Shown here in pieces: positions 22,606 through 34,025 of a stretch of DNA of 64,000 nt. The translations under genes and the position numbers were made by a program. The stretch is from Bos javanicus. Taxonomy: Eukaryota; Chordata; Mammalia; Artiodactyla; Bovidae. Location of the stretch: the NCBI RefSeq assembly GCF_032452875.1, contig NC_083869.1, positions 119,976,001 to 120,040,000 on the forward strand. The letters run 5' to 3'. The notes beneath the pieces are model-generated. The model made no database searches and was not told the DNA's origin. It was given only the letters and a program-made list of their open reading frames with translations. How positions within the stretch are numbered: position 1 is the stretch's first letter; each line of letters starts with the position of its first letter.

Positions 22606-24262
22606 TCATCATTGTCAACGTTATGTTCATGTTGTTGTTCTAGATTGCAAAACACTTTCAAATGTTCTCAGTGAAGTTGAAACAGATTTCATCTCAGCTC
22701 GCTCCCACAGAATGAGGTTTTGCAGCCTTCCTCTCTCATAGCCCTGGTCACACCAGACCGCCACCGTGTTAGCGTGCCTGCCCGCCCCATTAGACTGCGG
22801 GTGCCTTACGCAGACGGATCCTCTCACAGATGCCCAGTGCTAGAATAATCTCGTGGCCCCATTTCTGTGTATCCTGGGTCTGTGTAAGGAAGCTCTTGCT
22901 CACGACCAGAGCTCCTCAGAGCAAGTGGCTTCAGGATGTGAGCTCCCCACCCAGGAGGGCCTGTCACGGGCTGCCTGACAGGGACGCAGTCAGGATGTGG
23001 CTGACTGACTGGGAGGCCAGCTTGGAAGAGAAGACGCTTAAGCCCCTGCGTTGTGTTCTGTCAGCGTTTTCATTGGTGGAGCGCTGTGGTGTTCACTCAG
23101 GTTCATCCAAAGGGGCAGTCATGGAAGTCTGGGAGTGTGCACAGTGAGCCACACACGGCTGGCCTTGGGAACTCTCCCTTCCTCTGCTTCCGCAGCTCTT
23201 CACAACTCTCGGGACTCACCTTAGCCCCAGCAGATGAACATTTTTAATGTTTAAAAAAAAAATTAAGGAATACTTTTGTATGGAAGACTACTTTTTGAAA
23301 CATCGAATTGGTCTTAGATGTTTGGCAGCATATACTACATAACCTTTTGGATTTGTATTTTCTCTTTCATAGAATAAAAACTCAAGAGTTCTGCAAGTTC
23401 ACATTATGTAAATATATGTAATAAAATATTTACTTAGGGTTTCCATAAAAAAAGGTCCAAAGGAGAGAGTAAGAGAGCTCCTCTTTGCTGGTTTTAGAGG
23501 CTCTTCTGGGAATCCCGAGAGAAATTTAAGCCTCTCAAATCTGTTTTGATTGGCCCCTGCATGTTTTATCTCCTGTAATGAGCTCTTTGTCAGTTTGTCA
23601 ATTTTGACTAAGGACAGAAAGTTCATGTGTAGTAACAGCACACAGACTGAATTTAAAATGATGGTTTATATCATGATGTAATAATCCTCTCTCTTTTCCT
23701 TTAGTCAATATTGACCTGGTAGGCCAGTATATTACAACTCTGACTTCAAAAGAAGACACTTTATTTTACCTTCTCCCAGTGTTGGTTTTAGATACTGGTA
23801 ATACGGAAATTGGGAGTTGAGCCGTCTGAGACGCTTGGCCACGTTCTCTCCGGGCTGAGTTCCTCGATCTTTGCAGGCAGGTCTCTCTGCTCCTGGTGAC
23901 CCAACAACACAGCTGCGAAGCTCACACAGGGAAGCAGCTGAACTTTGAGCCACACTGGTTTTCCTCAGCTTTCCAGACATCCCCTTCCTCTGTGGGAAAT
24001 AGGCCTGGTCTGTGATCCCATAGCGGCCAATATTTCTTAGATGGGTTTGGGTTTCCCCTAAAGTATTAATGTTACAGGACTGGGTGGAAAACCCCAATGC
24101 TGCCCTGTAGGAGGGTGGGCCCCGAGTGTGAGACAGATGAGAGTGGGGAATCTTAAATTCTTTTTTTCCCTGAACCTCTTATTTTAACCACCCCAAGTTT
24201 AAACACTTTTCCATTTTAAAAAATTGAGGGAAAAATCTTCCCCCAGTTAAGAAGAAATAAGG
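22606..24262. other. Intron, no recognisable element
   Basis: Mixed composition. A pyrimidine tract ending in ttag at 23703 looks like a splice acceptor, but no open coding frame with a donor and DIS3L2 similarity follows. Confidence 0.45.
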
Positions 24263-24614
24263 GAAATAGCTACAACAGCAAGGAGATCAAACCCTTCAAT
24301 CCTAAAGGAAATCAACCTGAATATTCATTGGAAGGATCGATGCTGAAGCTCAAGCTCAAGCTCCAGTACTTTGGCCACCTGATGCAAAGAACTGACTCAT
24401 TGGAAAAGACCCTGATGCTGGGAAGGATTGAGGGCAGGAGGAGAAGGGGACGACAGAGGATGAGATGGTTGGATGGCATCACCAACTCGAAGGACATGAG
24501 TTTGAGCAAGCTCTGGGAGTTGGTGATGGACAGGGAGGCCTGGCGTGCTGCAGTCCATGGGGTCACAAAGAGTTGGACACGACTGAGTGACTGAACTGAA
24601 CTGAAATAGCTACA
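24263..24614 (+). mobile_element. BovB LINE, very short 3' end, with target-site duplication
   Basis: 328 bp of BovB 3' end (24275-24602), flanked by the 12-bp repeat gaaatagctaca (24263-24274, 24603-24614). It contains a small gctcaa repeat near 24345-24360. Confidence 0.93.
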
Positions 24615-24982
24615 GAGTTTGCAGCTAAAATGTGAGATACCTTAAGACTGATTATCCAGGTAAAGCAGAAGAAAAAGTGGTGACATGTTAGCGAGCGCCT
24701 CTGAGTCAGCTTGGCTATCAGGCTTGGTTATTTTAGTGAGTCATAACCAAAAGGAAATTGATCGACACGTGAATTTCCAAGTCTCCAGGTAGGCTGGTTT
24801 CATGTTCAGCTGTGCCCTCAAGTCCAAACAAGGCCATTGTGCATCTCCCTGTGATTCTCAGCCTTGTTGTTTTCTCTGTCAGCATAATTATGGAGCAAAG
24901 GTGTTTCCTTGACAGTTCCAGACTTACTGTCCAGAGTCTGGGGAGAGAGACCCTCTTTTCTGAAGTCCATATCAACCCCTGG
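24615..24982. other. Intron, no recognisable element
   Basis: Unique-looking sequence between two LINE insertions. Confidence 0.45.
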
Positions 24983-25321
24983 AAACAGGCTCAGACGTAA
25001 AGAATAGACTTATGGACATGGGGAGAGGTGAGGAGAGGGTGAGATGTATGGAAAGAGTAACATGGAAACTTACATTACCATATGTAACATAGATAGCCAA
25101 CAGGAATTTGCTGTATGGCTCAGGAAACTCAAACAGGGGCTCTGTATCAACCTAGATGGGTGGGATGGGGAGGGAAATGGGAGGGAGTTTCAAAAGGGAG
25201 GGGATATATGTATACCTATGGCTGATTCATGTTGAGGTTTGACAGAAAACAGCAGAATTGTGTAAAGCAGTTATCCATCAATAAAAAATTAATTAATTAA
25301 AAAAAAAAAAACAGGCTCAGA
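24983..25321 (+). mobile_element. Young L1 3' end (bovine type), 5'-truncated, with target-site duplication
   Basis: About 310 bp of ruminant L1 3' UTR ('gaatttgctgtatggctcag', 'gttatccatcaataaaaaat') ends in an A-run. The 13-bp repeat aaacaggctcaga at 24983-24995 and 25309-25321 flanks it. Confidence 0.92.
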
Positions 25322-25825
25322 GTAAATCTACTTGGGTCACATGCCTATACCTAGACCAGTCACTATGAACCGGAATGGGGTATAGTGGAATTCCGTCAAG
25401 CACATATTTAAATGGTGAGCAGTTCCCCTCTGTGCTTGTATCATCAGTGCCCATGCTGCTCACTGTCTCCAAGTCAAGGGCCATTTCACAGGTGTGCTCT
25501 TTTCCATATTCTGTCCACTCTGTGCATTTTCACGTGTACATGTTGGTGTGTATGTGTGTAATCACATACAGTATATCCGATAGATGATGTAGAGGATGTT
25601 CAAGAGTAAATCCTAAATGTATACCCTAACTAGCCCCCAAGCCCACTTTGATGCAGTTCCCACCAGCCTGAGTCCTTGGATCAGGTCTCTGGTAGAACTG
25701 ATAGAGCAAGCGGGACCTGCTGAAAAAACAACTCCGCCAGGAAGGGAACAGGCAATTCTAAAAGGGAAAGAAAGTAGGTCTTTTACCAGAACAGCAAAGA
25801 CAACAGGCAGACACACTAATTGTTG
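25322..25825. other. Intron, no recognisable element
   Basis: Unique-looking sequence with a short GT-rich patch near 25540-25560. Confidence 0.45.
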
Positions 25826-26300
25826 ATTCATTCACTCAGGAAGTATTTATTGAGTGCCTACCATGTCAGGGATTTCCCTGGTGGCTCAGATGGTAAACGC
25901 GTCTGCCTACAAATGCGGGAGACCCAGGTTCGATCCCTGGGTCGGGAAGATCCCCTGGAGAAGGAAATGACAACCCACTCCAGTACTCTTGTCTGGAAAA
26001 TTCCATGGATGAAGGAGTGTGGTAGGCTGTAGTTCATGGGGTCGCAAAGAGTCGGACACGGCTGAGTGACTTCACTTTCACTTTCACCATGTCAGGCATT
26101 CTTCTAGGCACTGGGCCCACAGCAGTGGACTTGACACTAAAGGCACTGCCTTACTGCAACCTTCACTGTAGGGGCAGACAGTGAACACAGGAGCAAGTAA
26201 AGATGCCCTGTGGTGTCTGGGAGTGATGATAGCTCTGAAAAGACCACGGTAAACATCTTCAGCTGTGGGTTAGGTACTGTAGTGGTGCAGGTGGGGGAAA
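25826..26300 (-). mobile_element. LINE-2 (L2) fragment, reverse, interrupted by a SINE
   Basis: 'attcattcactcaggaagta' and 'tttattgagtgcctaccatg' then, after the SINE, 'cattcttctaggcactgggc' are the reverse-complemented L2 3' end. Confidence 0.75.
25860..26096 (+). mobile_element. Bov-tA SINE with target-site duplication
   Basis: Full tRNA-derived head and BOV-A body. The 11-bp repeat accatgtcagg (25860-25870, 26086-26096) shows insertion into the L2. Confidence 0.94.
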
Positions 26301-27071
26301 CAGGTCAGAGCATCTTGTCTTGTTCTGGGATTCTGTCTCCATCGACCCTTATATGGTGAGAAGGATTTGGGTGGGCAAATCCTGTTGCAATTATTATCCC
26401 AAGTGTACGAAAAAGCATGAGCCAAGCAAGCATCCAAATGGGATGAGGTAAGATACGTTCTGGGAGTGGGAAGAGGTTTCCCACGACGTCTGTGTAGAGA
26501 GTGCGTGGAAGATGAGCCATAAGGCTGGCAAGGTGGATTGAGGCGAGCCTGTGCAAGGGCATGAGTAAGAGGCTCGACATCACTGCACCTGTGGTTCTGC
26601 CGGGTATTAGCAGCAGTGTGGAGGGTGGGATGGGGGGAAGGGTGAAATCAGGTAGGAAGGCCAGCCCTGGGGCTGAGTGAAGGCTGGCATAGACCGAAGG
26701 GGCAGTGCTTTCAGAGGCTTTAGGGACTAATTCCTTCTGGTGAGCTGAGGATTCATTAATCATCCAAAATGAGTCTTCTTCTGCAAGTGTACTGATGTTT
26801 ACTCAGAGACAAAGAAAACTTTAGCAGTGGTAAACATCTTGTAAAAATGGTTAGTGTCGTCTATTCAGGATAAAAAAATCTCATCTGTTGGACTAGTGAG
26901 GAAAGTAACCCTAGCGTACTCCCCAGAGGGTCGGTGGAGAGCCTGAAGGAGGCAGCCTGGGCTCCACGCCCCCTGACCTCGGAGAGCGACCTGCCTTCTC
27001 GGGGTAGATTCCCAGGAAGGGTCACCCTGGCCTTCAGTTCCAGGCTGATCAACCTTCTTGTGCATTTACAG
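26301..27071. other. Intron upstream of exon A, no recognisable element
   Basis: Unique-looking sequence leading into the exon A acceptor. The 152-codon - strand frame (26305-26763) shows no known domain. Confidence 0.5.
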
Positions 27072-27184
27072 GCAACTTTGAAGTGGGCGTGCACATTGCT
27101 GATGTCAGTTACTTTGTTCCTGAGGGATCCAGTCTGGATAAAGTGGCTGCTGAGAGAGCTACGAGTGTCTACTTGGTTCAGAAG
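27072..27184 (+). CDS. DIS3L2: DIS3L2 coding exon A (RNB domain)
   Basis: This exon encodes part of the RNB catalytic domain of DIS3L2, a cytoplasmic 3'-5' exoribonuclease of the RNase II family that acts on oligouridylated RNAs such as pre-let-7. It is 113 bp. The first two bases (GC) complete a glycine codon begun in the upstream exon. Then 37 codons run from NFEVGVHIADVS to SVYLVQK. The block VHIADVSYFV followed by LDKVAAERATSVYL is the diagnostic RNB-family motif just after the catalytic Asp cluster; that cluster itself is not in the window. The acceptor ends tgcatttacag and the donor is AAG/gtaaaa. The exon ends in phase 0, matching the next exon. There is no frameshift or stop, so this is the functional gene rather than a pseudogene. 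By comparison with the human protein it falls at roughly residues 400-440 of about 885. Confidence 0.97.
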
Positions 27185-27385
27185 GTAAAAATCAGTCTCT
27201 AGTTTCTTGGGTTGAAAAACATGCTTCTGTTATGTTACCTTCCTTTGTTTGTTTGTCCTTTTAAAAAAAAATCATGAGGAACAGCTCTTGTGTGTGCTGC
27301 TTACTCTGGAAATGCCCCACCCCTGGGGTCCCAGGAGCCTGAGCCCATGCTCGTATCATGAGTGGGCCATGGCCATAGGACTTAG

Positions 27386-27502
27386 CCTAGGATGTCTAGT
27401 ATTTACCAAGTTCCTCTGGCATGCCCAACTTGTCCACCCCAATCACTGACCCCCTCAGAAGGGAAAGGACAAAGATTAACTCAGGTGGACCACAGACCTA
27501 AA
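27386..27502 (+). repeat. 117-bp intronic duplication, copy 1
   Basis: Matches 28418-28534 base for base with about 10 mismatches and no gaps. It starts cctaggatgtctagtattta and ends accacagacctaaa. The last part looks L1-derived, but the L1 does not continue after this copy. Confidence 0.9.
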
Positions 27503-28417
27503 GGGAAGGACTCGTGTCATCCTGGCAATGTGAAGGGTGGCAGTGGGTCTTTTTAAGAGGCAGTACTCTACTGGGTCGTTTTTTACTTGGTAGAGACCTT
27601 AAAACTGTCACTGACGATTTCATGTCAGTTTTCCCGCGTGTCCCTGTGGCACCACCATGCCCACTGCCTCCCCATCACATCATTTCCCAGATTGTGCCAT
27701 CTGCCAAGGGTGTGTCTTTTCAGACACAAAGACAGAGGAGCCACATTCCAAACGCGTGATTGGTGTGGGGCCCAAGGCCTGTAAGTTCGCCCCGCTATTA
27801 GAGTATACATTCCTTTCAAGTCTGAAACCAAGGCTCTGTACAAATAGAGGCATCAGCTGTGTCAGGGATTTCTTAGCTGCTCTCTCTTGTCTCTGGAGCC
27901 CACTTTGGCCAGGGTCGCTGCAGCTTCAACATGGCTGTCATCTGAGGCTGTCACCTTGGATAATGGTGATATTATATATCCCATCATTCCTCAGCTCCAG
28001 GACCTTCTAGAGCTGTGCTCTGAGGCCTCAGCACCTCAGCCATACCTGGCAGCATGGGTGACATGTGGAAGATAGACTTCCAGACGTGTCCCTGCCAGGG
28101 TCCAATAAGCCATGTCATTTGGCCTGTGAGTGCCCCAGCCGTCTGCTAACAGTAAGAATCTCTGCTGGGCAGAAGGGTTGTTGCATAGTTGAATCCTCAT
28201 TCATTTCCCCAACCCAGTCCTGTACAGTCCAGCACTCCACCTGCCCCCCCCCTTACACACATGGTCTTGGATAACTTATACCAGCAGTCTCCTTGCCAAC
28301 CCCAAGAGGGGTACATTCTAGAATCCCTGGAGTCCAGTTTTAGCAACGTGCCTGTGTTGTGCTTACAAAGGTGCTGGCAGTTCTAGAACAGGAGTCCTCA
28401 GGGACAATCCAAAAGGT
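27503..28417. other. Intron between the duplication copies
   Basis: Unique-looking, GC-moderate sequence. No exon with DIS3L2 similarity. Confidence 0.45.
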
Positions 28418-28534
28418 CCTAGGATGTCTAGTATTTACCAGGTTCCTCTCACATGTTCAACTTGTCCACCCCAATCACTGACTCCCTCAGAAGGGAAAGG
28501 ACATAAATTAACTCAAATGGACCACAGACCTAAA
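28418..28534 (+). repeat. 117-bp intronic duplication, copy 2
   Basis: Partner of 27386-27502. Here the L1 text continues beyond the copy, so this is more likely the parental copy. Confidence 0.9.
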
Positions 28535-28715
28535 TGTAAAATGTGAAACTATAAAACTCCTACAAGATAACATTGGAGAAGATTTAGATGCCCTCAGTTT
28601 GGCAATGACCTTTTTGATGCAGTACCAAAGACACACCTCTGAAAGAAAGAATCGATAAGCTGGGCTTAATTAAAATTAAAAATCTATGCTCAGCAAAAGA
28701 CACTGTCAAGAAAAT
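28505..28715 (+). mobile_element. L1 ORF2 C-terminal fragment
   Basis: 'gacctaaatgtaaaatgtga', 'ataaaactcctacaagataa' and 'aagctgggcttaattaaaat' are L1 ORF2 text, + strand, truncated on both sides. Confidence 0.8.
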
Positions 28716-29690
28716 TGGACATCTGGTTTATTCAGGTGTTCAGCTTTGCCTGCCATTTATAGTAGGTGCTCAGAACCTCCATGTAGGTGTTTTCTGCTGC
28801 TCCAGATATGAGAATACTGAAAGAGAGGGGGATGGAGTTGATCATTGAGCTGTGAAATTCTGGGTCAGATGCTGCATAATCATTCAGACCCAGTTATAAT
28901 TAACAGTGTGTTATCAGTGACAGGTAACCTCTAGGCATAGTGGTACTAAAAGACCCAGAACCTTCAGTCACCCCTCAGTGGGAATGGAAAGCTGTATCCT
29001 CTTCTGAACAGGAGGTGTTCTACCCCAAAGACTTAGCTTATGTCCAAGCATCCATGCCCGTCTGGCCTCTGTGGCCTGTTCAAACCTAAATGTGGTGTTT
29101 GAGGACTTCTGTTTGACCCCCATCCCACATGATGTCTGTGACACCTGTGTCCAAGCCGAGGGCAGGTATAGGTGGCCTAAGAGAATGCAGCCCAAATGCA
29201 CCACCCACACAAATCACTGAACATCAACACGTGAGGCTTGCTGCCTGACCTCCCCTCCCCTGGCTGTGAAACCTGAGCCATCACCATTGCACTTCTATCC
29301 ATGTGAATGAACAGTGCTGGCCCTCAGTGTGTGTTTGTGTTTTTTGGAGGGTCTACTCAACATTTTTCAAGTTCATATTCCACTCAGTGTTCACTTACAA
29401 CCAAATAAGACCTATCAACTGGGACCAGAAGAAGTATTGTTATTGTTACACCCATTTCTACTGATGACATTCCTTGTTTCCTTTATGAGTTTCCTCATGC
29501 CTTTATTTAATATCCTCATTCATAGTAGCCTCAATTTCTGAGCTTCCCAGTATAGGGTAGCCCACTAGTACCTCAGGAGCCATGAGTTACTTAGGAGGAT
29601 ATTGCATTTCTGGTAGGCTGACCTGAAGTGAGAAATATATCATCAAGCCTGGGTCTCATAAGGCATCCATTCAGAGTTATGGACTGAATG
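28716..29690. other. Intron, no recognisable element
   Basis: Unique-looking sequence. No assignable motif. Confidence 0.45.
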
Positions 29691-29692
29691 TT

Positions 29693-30135
29693 TGTTTCCC
29701 CCTCAAACTCATGTATTGAAATCCTAATCCCTAATGTGATGATCTTATAAGGTGGGGCCTTTGGGAGGTGATTAGGTCTTTAGGGTGGAGTCCTCATGAA
29801 TGAGATTAGTGCCCTTATAGGAAGAAAGCCCAGAGAAGGCAATGGCAACCCACTCCAGTATTCTTGCCTGGAGAATCCCAGGGACGGAGGAGCCTGGCGG
29901 GCTGCCATCTATGGGGTCGCACAGAGTTGGACACAACTGAAGTGACTTAGCAGCAGCAGCAACAGGAAGAGAGCCCAGAGAGCTTTCTCATCACCATATG
30001 AGGATCCTGCAGGAAGGTGTCATCCCTGAACCAGGAAACGGGCCCTCCTAGACATTGATCTGCCATCACCTTAATTCTAGATGTCCCAGCCCCCAGAACA
30101 GTGAGAAATTAGTATGTGTTGTTTAAGCCACCCGA
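29693..30135 (+). mobile_element. MaLR-type (ERVL-MaLR) solo LTR fossil
   Basis: 'gtggggcctttgggaggtga', 'tcctcatgaatgagattagt' and 'ttgtttaagccacc' are typical of mammalian MaLR LTRs. No internal retroviral genes are present. A BOV-A unit interrupts it. Confidence 0.65.
29819..29980 (+). mobile_element. BOV-A SINE monomer with target-site duplication
   Basis: A single BOV-A unit with an (AGC)n tail. A 17-bp repeat starting aggaaga (29819-29835, 29964-29980; one mismatch) flanks it inside the LTR. Confidence 0.92.
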
Positions 30136-30139
30136 TCTG

Positions 30140-30700
30140 AGTGTGATAAGATAGGCAGAATCTTTTAAAGTTGAATGGCCTGACAGTTTTACTTCTAGGT
30201 ATGTACTTAACAGAAATGCATGCATGTGTTAGAAGGAAAACGTATGACAATATTTGTTGCAACACTATTAAAGTAGCCAAAAAACTAGAAACTATTCAAT
30301 CCCATCAGCTGTGGTATAGGCACTCAGTGGGATGCTGTACAACAATGAGTGACAGCTCCACACACGAACGTAACGGGGAAAGAAAGCAGACACGAGAGTA
30401 CACACTGTGTGAGTCCATTTACATAACGTTCAAAAACAAGCAAAGCGAGAAGTCAGAATAGTGATGGTGCTCAGTTGCTTCCGTCGTGTCCAACTCTTTG
30501 TGACCCCATGGACTGCAGCCTGCCAGGTTCATCCGTCCACAGGGTTCTCCAGGCAGGAGTACTGGAGTGGGTTGCCATGCCCTTCTCCACAAGATAGTGA
30601 TTACCCTTGAGGACAGGGGCCCATCTGGTGGGGGCTTCTTATGATTCTTGGTCTGGGCCCATGAGTGTTCAGTTTGTGAAAATGCTTCAAGCTCTTCCTT
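30140..30700 (+). mobile_element. L1 3' region, interrupted by a BOV-A SINE
   Basis: 'gcaacactattaaagtagcc', 'gtgggatgctgtacaacaat' and 'gtgtgagtccatttacataa', then 'gtgattacccttgagg' after the SINE, are L1 3' UTR text. Confidence 0.75.
30458..30601 (-). mobile_element. BOV-A SINE unit
   Basis: Reverse BOV-A body ('ctttgtgaccccatggactg') flanked by the 8-bp repeat atagtgat (30458-30465, 30594-30601). Confidence 0.88.
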
Positions 30701-31907
30701 ATGAATTGTGTGTGGGGGGTGTGTGTGTGTTGAAATCTTTTTTCTTCTGAAGCTTGTGGGGGTGACTTTCAGCATTCCACTCTGGTTCCTTTTAGCGTAT
30801 GCAAGCAGCCTACTCAGGCAAAGGAACTGACCTCAAAATCCAAGACCCCGACTCAGACTTGGCCCTCCTGAGAACACAGCTCTGATGTTTGTACCTTGAC
30901 GACACTTATAACCTCAGGTTGGAGACATCCCGTCTACACCTCCTGCCCAGAAATGCAGTTGGCTCAATCCAGCCTTTGTTTGGCCCAGAGCCTTACTTAG
31001 GGAAGGGAGATGAGACTTTAAAACCCCTTTTATCTGCAAAAACTGTAACGTTGTGATGGAAAGAGAAATAGAGGTAGCAGTCAGACTCCATGAGGTGAAT
31101 AAATGTGAAACGTTCTTCCCCTATAGATTCAAATGTTTAAGAAGTTTTGACCCAACTAGAAGTTCTTATTCCAAGCAGATGGCTTTCTCTTATCTAGCAG
31201 CCACACTCTCCTTTTTATAGCCAGGAATTACATTTCAAATTCAGAAAATGAAAATTGAGTTAAGTAACTAATCAGCCTGTTTCCTTTGCTCTTCTCTTTC
31301 CTTTGGTTTTGTGACTGTCACCGTTCTAGCATTTCTCTCTGGGACTGCAGAGTTGGGGCTTCTTGGCCCTGAAAGGCCAGGAGCTGAGTGGAGGGAGGGC
31401 TCCTGCTGCTGGACCCTGCCCCCAAGCTTGGCATTCGTGAGTGGTGCCGGCCGCAGCCTTGGGCAGCAGCAGCTGTGCTTTCTGATTCCTTTGAACTACT
31501 GCTCTGACCTTTCTTCCTACTCATTTGTGTTTCTTAAAGGACCGTGTCCAGGAACTTTTCTGCTGTTTTCACTTGACTTTGCCTATAAACGTCTGCTTCA
31601 AAGCTGCTGCTCTCCCCACCCCCCACCCAGGTTCCCTCTGTCTCATTTGGCAAAATCGTTTCTCTCTCTCTCAAGTTCATCAGACTGGGGCAGAGTGTGT
31701 GTGTTGGGGGGTGGGGGAGGGCATACCATCTGTAGGGAAGGTGGCATCAGTCTCTTTTCATTCCATGTTACTCACCTATAAGTAACTGACGTCAGCATTA
31801 TAGTCGAAGCTTGATTTGGGAAATTCTCCCATAGATTAGGATAGTCTTCAGTGAAATAGATCTTGGGTCCAGATACTATGTTACTGTCCAGATTAGCATC
31901 ATGTGCA
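30701..31907. other. Intron, no recognisable element
   Basis: Contains a GT/G-rich patch at 30712-30731 and another at 31696-31722. The 156-codon frame at 31311-31781 has no recognisable domain. Confidence 0.45.
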
Positions 31908-32133
31908 TGCATTCTAAGTTGCTTCAATCATGTCCCACTCTTTGCAACCCTATGGCCCTGTAGCCTGCCAGGCTCCATGTGGAGTCCATGGGGATTCTCC
32001 AGGCAAGAATACTGAAATAGGTTGCCATGCCCTCCTTTAGGGGATCTTCCCGACCCAGGGATCAAACCCGCGTCTCTTATGTCTCCTGCACTGGCAGGTG
32101 GATTCTTTACCACTGGCACCACCTGGGAAGCCT
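31908..32133 (-). mobile_element. Bov-tA SINE
   Basis: Reverse BOV-A body and reverse tRNA-derived head ('gacccagggatcaaacccgc', 'ctttaccactggcaccacct'). Confidence 0.93.
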
Positions 32134-33534
32134 CAGATATCACCATACTATCTTATACATGAAATTCTTTTTGTTGGGATTTTACTCACACTAATACAGA
32201 TTTAGTTACTCGTTAACATTAGGGTACACTTAGAAGGAAAGATAAATTTGTATATTGTATTTAAATCCTATGAAAAAGCACTCTTTTTGACAAAAGATAG
32301 ATATCTGTTAGGATACGGGACAACTGTCTATCTCAGCTTAGTCTTGTCCTGCTCAGAAGGATGTGACAGCTAGCTACTTAATATCCCCAAGCTATTTTCT
32401 CTGAGAGGGAAATACAAGGCAATAATAGAATTTAAGGTAATGTTTAAAAAATAAGTGAAGAAGTTTTTAAAATAAAACCTAAACAGTTGAAACCTAAACC
32501 TAAATTTTCTGCCTGTTGGCTCAAGCACTTGTGTTATTTTAGGTGTGAAACAGCTCAAATGAAAGTTCTCCCATAAATCTCTACGATATTTTATTGGTAC
32601 TGCTTTATAATAGAGATCAAAGATGGGGATTGGAAGCCCGTCTTAATATGGAGTCCAAAGAGTTTTAAGATGTTCCTTTATGACCCCAGCAGGTTGTCAG
32701 AGTGTTGATGTTTTGTTAATGTCAAACTGTGGAGCAAAGAGTTGATCAAATTCAGAATTCATGGAAGTGTTGATATGAAAAAGAAAACTCTTTAAGCAGA
32801 GATGTTGGCTGGCAGATGAATTATCTCTTCGCTGTAAGTCATTTCAGCCTGTGAGTGGGGAGCTAGCTGAATGTACCTTATCGTTAAAACCTCGAAGTCC
32901 TGAGAGAACAGGAGGAAAAACTCACCAAGTTCTCAGGCTCTCATAGCCAGTGGGCACTGCCGGTGGGAGAGAGGTTTGGGAGCTGGCAGGAGCCTGGGGT
33001 AAAAGGGGCAGAAGAAGCCCCTGCAGCCTGCCTCCACCCCCGTACCCCACCCGGCGCTGGAGAACCCCCAGTGGGCGTTGCCATCTGCCCCCTGCGAGCT
33101 GTTGTGACCCCTGTATCACGGCTAGTCCTTCCTGTTCCTTTTTTCCTAGATGATTGATTCTCCCCCGTCTGTGGCCCTTTCCGCTGGTCACAGGGCTGTC
33201 CTGGCTAACCCATTGCTGAACTTGGCCAGCCTGCCCGCTGTGGCTTTAGCAGATGTTTCTGCTCTGTGAGGCTAACAGAAGATTTTATAGTCTCGATGGT
33301 ACCCCCACCCAGCTGCCTTGGGCAATTTACCTAAGTGATCCATTTCTCTCCACTGTCCTAAGCCCTGGTCCACAATGCTTAGAAAGTCAGTGTGGGATCT
33401 TCAGTGTCCTTTTTTCCTGTAACCGGCTTTTAAGATCTGCCCTGACCCAGCTTTGATTCTGGCCCTGAAACAGGCGTAAGAAGACTTAGCACCCTTTAAG
33501 CCCCTTTCCTTTTCTGCTGCCTGAAGTGTCACCA
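32134..33534. other. Intron, no recognisable element
   Basis: AT-rich at first, GC-rich from about 32930. No exon or repeat I can name. Confidence 0.45.
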
Positions 33535-34025
33535 GTTAGCATTTGTTGAGTACTGGCTGTGTACCAGGTCTGGAAAGACAAGAGAGAGGCTGCTCTTGCC
33601 CTGGGTGGTCAGGGGAGGTAGGCAGGGAACAGTGACAGTACCCTGCACTGCCTGTGGGTGTGGAAGTGCTCCGCAGAGAGGGAGCATCAGAGGAGAGAGG
33701 AACTGTCTCTCCCTGGACTGGTGGTGGGAGAGGAAATTTTTTAAGAGCCAGGAAGGCTTCATCAATTGATTTTTGAGCAGTGTTTCAAATTGTGAGTAGA
33801 AAATTCCTTGGTAGACAAAAGTGGTTGGAGAGAGCATCTCAATTAGAGGTTAGAGAAAGCATGGAACATCCAAGGAACAGTACGTAGTTTGGAATTGCTG
33901 GGGTATGAACTGCAGGGGGAGCCAAGAGATGAAGTTTCAAAGGCAGACCAGGGAGCTTGGGTTTCATCTTGCGGTCAAGCAAGGAAGTGACATCATCTCC
34001 TTTGACTAAGATAGAAAATCACCTT
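33535..34025 (-). mobile_element. LINE-2 (L2) fragment, reverse
   Basis: 'gcatttgttgagtactggct' and later 'cagaccagggagcttgggtt' resemble reverse-complemented L2. Diverged. Confidence 0.55.

Noticed and set aside
23690..23720. Acceptor-like tttcctttag as an additional DIS3L2 exon start
   Set aside because: A stop in the frame needed and no similarity to the protein. No exon between the catalytic cluster and exon A is expected here.
30780..30800. Acceptor-like ttccttttag followed by open text
   Set aside because: No matching donor and no DIS3L2 similarity. Exons A and B are already contiguous in the protein.
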